IMG/VR virus record: IMGVR_UViG_3300030328_001286 | Span: 1 to 20,885 of that record | DNA from: a virus | Reading direction: 5' to 3' (one strand) | DNA: 20,885 nt | Shown: positions 8,527-14,632 of the stretch, in pieces | How positions within the stretch are numbered: position 1 is the stretch's first letter | Layout of the letters: every line of letters begins with the position of its first letter | The notes under the pieces: generated by a model | What the model saw: only the letters and a program-made list of their open reading frames with translations | The model's database searches: none | Told to the model about the DNA's origin: nothing | Program-made: the position numbers and the translations under genes

Positions 8527-10068
8527 TTAGTGTTTTATATGTTTCGATTTACCTCTTAATATTTGAGTTAATTCTTCTAATTTAATATTTGACAATCTTA
8601 ATTTAGCTTGTCTGGTTGCTGCAAATTTTTCTTTTTGATATCTTCTTACTACATATTCTGGAGTATTTGCCCTTGTAGATAATATTGCATACATAATCCA
8701 TTTATACATAGCTTCTTCTGCAAACTTATGTACTTGCATTTCTTTAAAAGTACCTAAACTATCGCTTATATAATCTAAGATCACAGTTTTACCAGAAATA
8801 TTAGATGAAAAATGAATTAATCCTTTTAAATTATCTATATAAAAAGATCCATTAACTTGAGCGTGTTGAGGATCTAATCCATATCTTTTTTGATTATTTG
8901 GCCAATAAGTATCATCTTGGTAATCATCTTGATTTTCAGATGGAGTTGCAGATTTATAATTATCCCAAGTTGTAGAGTCTCCATCTCTAACTAAATCAGG
9001 AGAAGCACCTTCATACACAACCTCTACATCAGTTAAAGTACATCTTCTAGTTGAAGTGGTTAAACTGGTGAAAGGAGTAAAACAAGTTATTAAAACATAT
9101 ACCACATTATAATTTGACACATCTATATCTAAAACCTCTTTTTGTGAAGCGGTGTTTCCAGTACCAACCCATTCTACGTAAGCGCGTCCACCTGTACCAT
9201 TGTTAGCTGAAGTAGGTAAAAAATTTGGAGCATTAGAATCTCCAGGATTACTAACTGTGTCGTTTAAACTAGGGTTATTTTTTTCTAAATTAGTAGATTG
9301 ATCACCGGGCGTGCTGCTAATTCCAAATCTTATAGTGCTATCACCAGCGCCAGAAACAGTACCCGCGGCTGAACCATAAGCTCTTATATCTAAATAATCC
9401 ATATTTGTAACGTTTATTTCTTGCCAAACAGCGTAAGCTCTACCGGTAATAACGCTATTCTGAGAGGATGTGAAAGATTTAGAATCAATTTGTAATCTCG
9501 TAGAACTTCCTCCTCCTGTTGTACTCGAAGGAGAAGCTGCCTCTACCCTGTCTGTACTTGAACCACCCCAAGGTGTGTTATTTACAGCTGGAGTAAATAC
9601 CCAGTTATTTGCAGCAGATAAAACAGAACTAAAATCTGTATTACTTAAATCGTCACTAGATATAATTCCCGATGTAGCTACAAAATCATAATCACCATCA
9701 CTATTTTGTTTTATTTTAAATGGATTAGAAGTTTTAGAAGTAGGATATAAAAGATGTTTTATACCGGAGCTATCACTCCAAGATAACTTAGTATAGTTAA
9801 CGTAATCATGAGGAAGTCTCATTGTTAGCGATGGTGGTAGTTCTATTTCTTGAGATTTAATAGATTTAAAAGTGTCAAAAGAAAGTTCTGCTAAGGCTCT
9901 TTGCGCGTGAAAAGCAACATCTGTTCTATTTACCTTGCTTATTGTTTTTCCTTCTCCTACGTAAGCTACCATAAATTGATCTACAATATCTCTAATAGAA
10001 GTAAATTGATAATTACCATAATTATCTCCTTCATAGTAACTCTGGTCTGTCCAGTTAATTAATGCCAT
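8527..10068 (-). CDS. connector/ring-type structural protein with a beta-rich insertion
   Basis: A 513-aa protein with a split-looking layout. Residues about 1-125 form an alpha/beta part: TSIRDIVDQFMVAYVGEG, then VAFHAQRALAELSFDTF (about 51-67) and 'LPPSLTMRLPHDYVNYTKLSW' in shortened form PPSLTMRLPHDYVNY. Residues about 395-513 form the matching C-terminal part with SFYIDNLKGLIHFSS, VHKFAEEAMYKWIMYAIL and a basic end. The region between, about 130-385, is rich in S, T, N, D and G with alternating beta pattern and resembles an inserted jelly-roll or carbohydrate-binding module. The core resembles a second connector or ring protein of crAss-like and marine short-tailed phages. The insertion could project outward, perhaps toward host glycans; that is inference. 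Gaps to both neighbours are 3 nt. Confidence 0.7.
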   Translation of the reverse strand: MALINWTDQSYYEGDNYGNYQFTSIRDIVDQFMVAYVGEGKTISKVNRTDVAFHAQRALAELSFDTFKSIKSQEIELPPSLTMRLPHDYVNYTKLSWSDSSGIKHLLYPTSKTSNPFKIKQNSDGDYDFVATSGIISSDDLSNTDFSSVLSAANNWVFTPAVNNTPWGGSSTDRVEAASPSSTTGGGSSTRLQIDSKSFTSSQNSVITGRAYAVWQEINVTNMDYLDIRAYGSAAGTVSGAGDSTIRFGISSTPGDQSTNLEKNNPSLNDTVSNPGDSNAPNFLPTSANNGTGGRAYVEWVGTGNTASQKEVLDIDVSNYNVVYVLITCFTPFTSLTTSTRRCTLTDVEVVYEGASPDLVRDGDSTTWDNYKSATPSENQDDYQDDTYWPNNQKRYGLDPQHAQVNGSFYIDNLKGLIHFSSNISGKTVILDYISDSLGTFKEMQVHKFAEEAMYKWIMYAILSTRANTPEYVVRRYQKEKFAATRQAKLRLSNIKLEELTQILRGKSKHIKH

Positions 10069-10071
10069 TTA

Positions 10072-10776
10072 TTATTGTTTTTCTTGTTGAATATTCTTGT
10101 TATCTTCCGCTCCTGCTATTTGATACAACGCAGGATCTTTTAGTGTTATACCAGCCAAACCTAATATTTTAATAACTAATTTTGTTTCTTCAGATGGATG
10201 TAATTCAAAATCTACACTATTTGTTGAGTCGTAAAGTTGTGAACCCGACAAAGTATAACTACTCCAATTTGCTTTTTCTGGTTTTCTAATATAATTAACT
10301 AATATTGGGTCTTCAAGATGTTGAGGGTATAAGTAAAGTTTGTTTTTATTTTCTTTTAAGGTGTATATTGGACTATAAGATCTTGGTTTTAAAAGAGGTG
10401 ATCTATTAATTGTGTGAATATGATTCGCGTTAACTTTTTCACAAACATATCCATCGTACGTAATACTACCTATTTTATATAAAGAACTACCTATGCTATT
10501 ACTTATATTGTAAAATGTTCCAGCTGTATTTTTATTAACATTTTTTTCGTCTTCAAAAATACTAATTTTTTCTTCTAAATAATTTAACATATCTGAATAT
10601 TCAGTATCATTACCAGGTATTCTACCGAATTGATTTATATCGTAAAAATATTGCTCAAAAATATCAAGTTGCGCTTGGTTGGCAAATAAGTTAAACTCCT
10701 GAGGAGTTATATATCCTCTTTGCTCTTTGTTAGCTAACGCTAAAACTCTTTGATATACCGTATCTATATTTACCAT
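10072..10776 (-). CDS. head-tail connector/ring protein (crAss-like type)
   Basis: A 234-aa protein that begins immediately after the stop of the 51-aa gene and ends 3 nt before the 513-aa gene. The N-terminal helices (about 1-50) read VYQRVLALANKEQRGYITP and FNLFANQAQLDIFEQYFYD. These resemble the helical adaptor proteins that bind beneath the portal (the P22 gp4 role; ring proteins of crAss-like phages). The middle is beta-rich with 'KNKLYLYPQHLEDPILVNYI' (about 143-162). The C-terminal part has HPSEETKLVIKILGLAGI (about 193-210), another helix typical of these adaptors. It would extend the portal channel after DNA packaging. The assignment rests on the N-terminal pattern and gene order. 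Confidence 0.72.
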   Translation of the reverse strand: MVNIDTVYQRVLALANKEQRGYITPQEFNLFANQAQLDIFEQYFYDINQFGRIPGNDTEYSDMLNYLEEKISIFEDEKNVNKNTAGTFYNISNSIGSSLYKIGSITYDGYVCEKVNANHIHTINRSPLLKPRSYSPIYTLKENKNKLYLYPQHLEDPILVNYIRKPEKANWSSYTLSGSQLYDSTNSVDFELHPSEETKLVIKILGLAGITLKDPALYQIAGAEDNKNIQQEKQ

Positions 10777-10932
10777 TTATTTTTTATTTTTATAAGGGAA
10801 GACCTTATTTAACGTTTGTTTTCTTTTATTACAACCACAATCGTCTCCCGCTACTTTGTGTACAAATTTCTTTATTCCAGTTGCAGTTGTTATTTTTTCT
10901 ATTGTATCACCTAAGCCTTTAGATTTTTCCAT
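10777..10932 (-). CDS. 51-aa conserved CGC peptide
   Basis: A short gene with ATG at 10932-10930 and TAA at 10779-10777, directly abutting the ATG of the next gene. The product has an N-terminal amphipathic helix (KGLGDTIEKITTATGIKKF, residues 5-23), then DDCGCNKRKQTLNKVFPY at 30-47 with cysteines 32 and 34 flanked by basic residues, and a basic end. The helix-plus-CGC..RK..LN..FPY layout is one I recognise from short genes near capsid genes of marine and flavobacterial phages, and the open frame is fully consistent with coding. The two cysteines could bind metal if the peptide multimerises. The function is unknown; the location between head and connector genes suggests a minor virion component. 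Confidence 0.72.
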   Translation of the reverse strand: MEKSKGLGDTIEKITTATGIKKFVHKVAGDDCGCNKRKQTLNKVFPYKNKK

Positions 10933-10952
10933 ATAATTTAATTTGTAGTTTA

Positions 10953-10974
10953 CGATCGCCCCGTAGGGCGACCG
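10953..10974 (-). terminator. UACG-tetraloop hairpin after the 273-aa gene (weak terminator or RNA stability element)
   Basis: On the minus strand a 9-bp stem (CGGUCGCCC/GGGCGAUCG) closes a UACG loop, a member of the stable C(UNCG)G class. One pair is G-U in the minus-strand RNA but would be an A/C mismatch in plus-strand RNA, which supports function in the minus transcript. No U-tract follows, so it may block 3' exonucleases or pause polymerase rather than terminate. Confidence 0.55.
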
Positions 10975-10987
10975 CTCTACAGTTTGA

Positions 10988-11809
10988 TTAATTATTTAAT
11001 CGTTTTTCTATATTTGCATATATTTCCATACCTTCATCAGTTTTAAACCAAGCGGCTAAAGCTGAGTAAGGATGCTCGTCAAATGGGACCGTCATTAGTT
11101 TTCTATCGTTAGAACCCCATAAAAAAGTTCTTTGATCGGAAGATAATTTTAATATCCCCATTTCTGTCGCTTTAATACCGAAGTTTCTAAGAGCAACATT
11201 TTCATCATTTACTAACTCTAAGAATAACTCTGGATTTCTTCTAGCATATAGTAACAAATCTCTTTTAAGCTCTTTAGAACTCATCTTAGACACTCTAGAT
11301 CCTAATTCTACACGCATAACTGCTTCAGCCATATCTATATCTAGATTTTGAGCCGCGTTTAATGCTTCAATTTCTATTTCTATGTTTTGAACTTCATCAG
11401 CAGCTTCTCGTTCTGGTAAGCGTTCTAAAAACAACGAACCGTTATGTGGATGGTACAATGATAAAAGTTTTTGTAAAACTGTTTTGTTTTTAGGTACAAA
11501 CAACGCTCCATTTTCAAACACTATATGTTCTAACCTTTGATCACCTTGCATTTCATCTACAAAAGGTGTTCTTTGGTTAGACGTGTATTTCAACTCTCTT
11601 TCATAACCTTTTTCTTCATCGAAATAATAAATATTTGACGATCTTATAGTATAGGTTAAAGGAGACATATTATTTTTTAAATAATACATTCTATCTTTAA
11701 TTTCCCAACTAGGTTTTTTTGATTGAACTTTTTCAGGTTTTGGCGTTTCAACAACTGGTGTTTCAACAATAGGTACCTCTACCTTTTCTATTTTTTGTTT
11801 TTTTGCCAT
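10988..11809 (-). CDS. head-associated protein of unknown function
   Basis: A 273-aa protein between the capsid gene and the connector genes. The N-terminus is low-complexity, with K, E, V, P and T repeats such as VETPVVETPKPEKV (about 15-28), probably a flexible tether. A globular part follows: 'SWEIKDRMYYLKNNMSPL' (about 34-51), RTPFVDEMQGDQR and LEHIVFENGALFVP (about 80-107), then LQKLLSLYHP (about 113-122). A helical charged C-terminal half (about 135-273) resembles a small all-alpha domain. I associate this combination with a conserved gene next to capsid genes of marine and crAss-like phages, but I know no demonstrated role; minor capsid, decoration or head-completion protein are the likely options. 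It is bracketed by two stable hairpins, so its expression is probably set separately from capsid protein. Confidence 0.72.
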   Translation of the reverse strand: MAKKQKIEKVEVPIVETPVVETPKPEKVQSKKPSWEIKDRMYYLKNNMSPLTYTIRSSNIYYFDEEKGYERELKYTSNQRTPFVDEMQGDQRLEHIVFENGALFVPKNKTVLQKLLSLYHPHNGSLFLERLPEREAADEVQNIEIEIEALNAAQNLDIDMAEAVMRVELGSRVSKMSSKELKRDLLLYARRNPELFLELVNDENVALRNFGIKATEMGILKLSSDQRTFLWGSNDRKLMTVPFDEHPYSALAAWFKTDEGMEIYANIEKRLNN

Positions 11810-11820
11810 AATATAATATA
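11799..11820 (-). repeat. 22-nt shared leader/start block, copy 2
   Basis: Identical to 14593-14614 over 22 bases: A/T-only leader, ATG and the codons for MAKK. It begins 13 nt past the end of the capsid terminator's U-tract, so a transcript reading through the terminator meets this start almost at once. Confidence 0.6.
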
Positions 11821-11833
11821 TAATAAAATTAAT

Positions 11834-11868
11834 AAAAAGAAAGGGTCGAGGCCGAAGCCTCGATCCTT
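11834..11868 (-). terminator. intrinsic terminator after the capsid gene (UUCG tetraloop)
   Basis: On the minus strand the RNA forms a 7-bp stem (UCGAGGC/GCCUCGA) closed by a UUCG loop, giving the very stable C(UUCG)G tetraloop. Beyond one A/C mismatch the stem extends by AAGG/CCUU. It is followed by UCUUUUU. It lies 14 nt after the capsid stop, so it probably ends a large share of transcripts there, separating abundant capsid message from lower downstream expression. Confidence 0.78.
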
Positions 11869-11882
11869 AATATAATAAATGC

Positions 11883-13361
11883 TTACTTCATTAACATAAA
11901 GTTATTAGCACCTTGTACAACTAAACATCTTTCAGATAAATAATGAATTTGCATTGCATCTAAATCAGATGTGTTAGCACCAACAGAACCATTAACCCAA
12001 GTCTTCATTTTTCTAGACTCAGTTTGAGAAGCTCTATATCTAACATGTAAGAAAGGTCTTTTCATGTTTTTACCTAAAACTTCATCGTAAACTGTAGATA
12101 CACCAGCAGGAATAACAACACCTCTAACCGCGTTAACAGTGTCATTTAAACCACCTCTAGTACCTTTGTCATTCAGATATTTCCAATCAGTTTTGTAGAA
12201 GTCATAAGAACCTCTTCTAAATCCTGAGAAACCTAAATTAAGTGCCATATCTTCAGAGTTGTTAAATACTCCATAAGAAGTACCTCCAGCTCCGTAAGAG
12301 TTCATTGAAGCTAACATATCATCAATTGCTAAAGCAGTAGATCTGTCTACAAACAACATGTTTTCTTCGATTGATCCATTAGCATCAAACTTAGCTAGCA
12401 TAGCGTCAAATTCTGCTAAATCAGTAGCAGCATTAACACCAGTAACACCAGTAGCAACGTGACCTCTAGTTTCAATAGCTGAAAATAAACCTTCAGTACC
12501 AGGACCACCATCACCAGAACCATCACCAAGACCACCTGTGGCGTCATCAATAGTAGATCCACTTTGTGCTCTTTCAGCTTCAACCATAGACATTTCTAAG
12601 TAATCAGAGAAACGAGTTCTAGTTTCAGCTTCAGCTTTAACATACCAGTAATAACCGTTTTGTCCTTCTTCACCACTTACTTCAACCCAACCAATTTGAG
12701 CAGCATCAGATCCTGATACTTCATACATATCTTTTAAGATAATTGGTTTGTTTGAGTGTGATTTGAAAGATGGTTTGTTAGCAGTATCTCTACCAGCAGT
12801 ACCTTTCGCACGCTCAGAACCATAAACCATGATTCTAAATGCTTCAGCAGTAGCATCGTCAGATAAACCAGCAGCGTCACAATCAGCAGCGCCATAAGGT
12901 AAAACTGTAATACTATTAGTAGTAGTACTAACAACACTAACGTAACCTTTTATAGTAGCGTTAGATTGTGTGATAACAACTGTATCACCTAAACGAATAC
13001 CATGGTTTCCAGCAGCTGGTGCGTTTCCATCCATGTCTTTAATAATAGTAAAGATATTATCAGATGTATCACCTTCACCACCACCTACTGTGTTTTCACA
13101 CGAAGCAGTGTATGTAAGATGTAATCTTCCTTGTTCAGACCATACTACTCTATCAGCAGACATAGCCTCTTCCGCGCTAACTTGAGCTAAAAAACCAGAG
13201 ATACTTCTATTTCCATAAATCTCTGCTTCTTTTTCCATTAAGTCAGGCAGGTATTGCTGTCTCCAGTCATTTGTAGAGCCAGTAAAATCGATATAATTGG
13301 ACACAAGAGCTGCTCTAACCGGAGAGGCTGCAGCACCTGAAGTTCCACTTGTAATTGCCAT
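11883..13361 (-). CDS. major capsid protein, HK97-type (probable)
   Basis: A 492-aa protein directly after the scaffold-like gene. It opens with a flexible Ala/Ser/Thr/Gly stretch, then 'DWRQQYLPDLMEKEAEIYG' (about 32-50), which resembles the N-arm and first helix of large HK97-fold capsid proteins. A middle segment reads KPIILKDMYEVSGSDAAQIG followed by YYWYVKAEAETRTRFSDYLE, resembling the spine-helix and E-loop area of crAss-like capsid proteins. A Gly/Ser/Asp-rich loop (about 270-290) and a compact C-terminal domain follow, with 'LGKNMKRPFLHVRYRASQ' near 437-454. No separate protease gene is visible and the N-terminus is not an obvious delta domain. The coding DNA is less AT-rich in places than its neighbours, consistent with a heavily translated gene. 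A strong terminator lies 14 nt after the stop. Confidence 0.86.
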   Translation of the reverse strand: MAITSGTSGAAASPVRAALVSNYIDFTGSTNDWRQQYLPDLMEKEAEIYGNRSISGFLAQVSAEEAMSADRVVWSEQGRLHLTYTASCENTVGGGEGDTSDNIFTIIKDMDGNAPAAGNHGIRLGDTVVITQSNATIKGYVSVVSTTTNSITVLPYGAADCDAAGLSDDATAEAFRIMVYGSERAKGTAGRDTANKPSFKSHSNKPIILKDMYEVSGSDAAQIGWVEVSGEEGQNGYYWYVKAEAETRTRFSDYLEMSMVEAERAQSGSTIDDATGGLGDGSGDGGPGTEGLFSAIETRGHVATGVTGVNAATDLAEFDAMLAKFDANGSIEENMLFVDRSTALAIDDMLASMNSYGAGGTSYGVFNNSEDMALNLGFSGFRRGSYDFYKTDWKYLNDKGTRGGLNDTVNAVRGVVIPAGVSTVYDEVLGKNMKRPFLHVRYRASQTESRKMKTWVNGSVGANTSDLDAMQIHYLSERCLVVQGANNFMLMK

Positions 13362-13382
13362 AATTTTTAATTTTTATAATTG

Positions 13383-14603
13383 TTATTTTTTGTTTTTAAT
13401 TCGCAACTTAAAATCATTAGAATTATCACCTAGCACTTTAAACTTTAATCCACTAGTATTTATCTCACCACTATGTTGCTGTCGTGGATCCATATTAATG
13501 TTTTTAGATTTAGCTACGCTGTTTTTTAAAGCGTCAGCCTTACCTTGTTCGTAAAAATGACTAGCAATTTTATCAGCATTCATAGCAGTGTATATTGACT
13601 TATGATAACCTTTAGCATCTTCCATTTCATTGTTTTTATTCAAGAACTTCTTGACAAAATTATTAATGTCGCTTTGAGTACCTTTTACTGCGTCTGAGTC
13701 TTTAACGTTAAACCTAAACTTTTTGTCTCCAACTTCATATTCAAAACCTTTGAAATTCTTGTTGAATAACTGATTAGTTTTATTTAAAAACGTCCTATGT
13801 TGCTTTTCTGCTACTTGTTGCTGCTCTTTAGATTCCTTGTTGTACCTGTTGAAGAAATCAACCGCTTTCTGTTGCTCACTAGTGAGCTTAGAACCATATT
13901 TGATATCTTCGTAATATTTAGACTTTGCACTGTCCAAGTGTTGCCTTGCTTGAGCAACTTGCTCCTTCATGGCTAATTTTTTTCTTTTAATATCTACACT
14001 ATCATCTATCTCTTCGTCATAAGAAAAATAGTCTTCCATCATAAAATCTATTTCTTCGTTATCTAGATGAGGTTTTGTTTGTTTGTAGTATTCTTTAAGT
14101 AAAGTATGATTGTCTAGTTTACTATAATCTTGGTTTAAATTAACGTAATCCTCTAAATCACCACCAGTTTCTTCCATAAACTGCATTAGTTTCTGAATGT
14201 TTTCAGGAAGTTCTTTTCCAGTAGCTTCAGCTTCCGCAACTGCTTCTTCAACCTGCTCAGTTAGTTCTTCAACTTCTTCTTGAACTTCTTCTTCAGTTAT
14301 TTCTTCTAAAGTTGTAGTTTCTTGTGTTTCTGCTTCCTGCTGTACTTCTTCTTGTTTTTCTGAGGTGTTGGCATCTTCAACGAGTTCAACCACTCCTTCG
14401 TCGTTAGTGTTATCTTCAACAACTTCTTCCTTGGTTTCATTTGTTTCTTCTGGTTTTTTACTTAAATCTACCTTGATAATACTATCGTCATCTTTACTTT
14501 CAAATTTAGTCAAATCAATTTCAGGTTTTGTTTCTTTTACCTTATTGTCAACTTGTTCCTTAGTAACTTCTTCAGTTACCTGTTCTTTTTTCTTTTTTGC
14601 CAT
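13383..14603 (-). CDS. scaffold-like acidic protein (prohead assembly)
   Basis: A 406-aa protein between portal and major capsid genes, the usual scaffold position. Residues 1-140 are of low complexity and strongly acidic (E, V, T, Q) after a basic start (MAKKKKEQ). A helical, charged middle (about 190-300) has long stretches without proline. The C-terminal part contains 'ADKIASHFYEQGKADALK' (about 335-352), then KSKNINMDPRQ and a basic end (KLRIKNKK) that could contact the capsid shell. Composition, helical content and position support a scaffolding role: it would direct capsid assembly and then leave or be degraded. I see no protease catalytic motif. The A/T-rich leader and first codons share a 22-nt identity with the start of the 273-aa gene on the other side of the capsid gene. 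Confidence 0.72.
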   Translation of the reverse strand: MAKKKKEQVTEEVTKEQVDNKVKETKPEIDLTKFESKDDDSIIKVDLSKKPEETNETKEEVVEDNTNDEGVVELVEDANTSEKQEEVQQEAETQETTTLEEITEEEVQEEVEELTEQVEEAVAEAEATGKELPENIQKLMQFMEETGGDLEDYVNLNQDYSKLDNHTLLKEYYKQTKPHLDNEEIDFMMEDYFSYDEEIDDSVDIKRKKLAMKEQVAQARQHLDSAKSKYYEDIKYGSKLTSEQQKAVDFFNRYNKESKEQQQVAEKQHRTFLNKTNQLFNKNFKGFEYEVGDKKFRFNVKDSDAVKGTQSDINNFVKKFLNKNNEMEDAKGYHKSIYTAMNADKIASHFYEQGKADALKNSVAKSKNINMDPRQQHSGEINTSGLKFKVLGDNSNDFKLRIKNKK

Positions 14604-14614
14604 AATATAATATA
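14593..14614 (-). repeat. 22-nt shared leader/start block, copy 1
   Basis: The 22 bases around the start of the scaffold-like gene (leader TATATTATATT, ATG, GCAAAAAA) are identical to those at 11799-11820 around the start of the 273-aa gene. Both proteins therefore begin MAKK. The block has no Shine-Dalgarno sequence. It could be a shared strong initiation region, or convergence on a low-complexity A/T leader. Confidence 0.6.
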
Positions 14615-14632
14615 ATAATAATTAATAATTTT

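Noticed and set aside
10933-11882. Bacteroidota-type promoters (TAnnTTTG) in the longer gaps
   Set aside because: I looked for the complementary CAAAnnTA in every intergenic gap on the plus strand and found none; A/T-rich leaders alone are not evidence of a promoter.
12734-12937. Minus-strand 67-codon frame inside the capsid gene
   Set aside because: Its translation is a run of L, V, I and M created by reading the capsid codons in another frame; the capsid frame explains the DNA fully.
14213-14480. Repetitive TTCTTC-rich stretch as a DNA repeat array
   Set aside because: It encodes the Glu-rich N-terminal part of the scaffold-like protein (GAA/GAG codons) and has no regular repeat unit or spacers.
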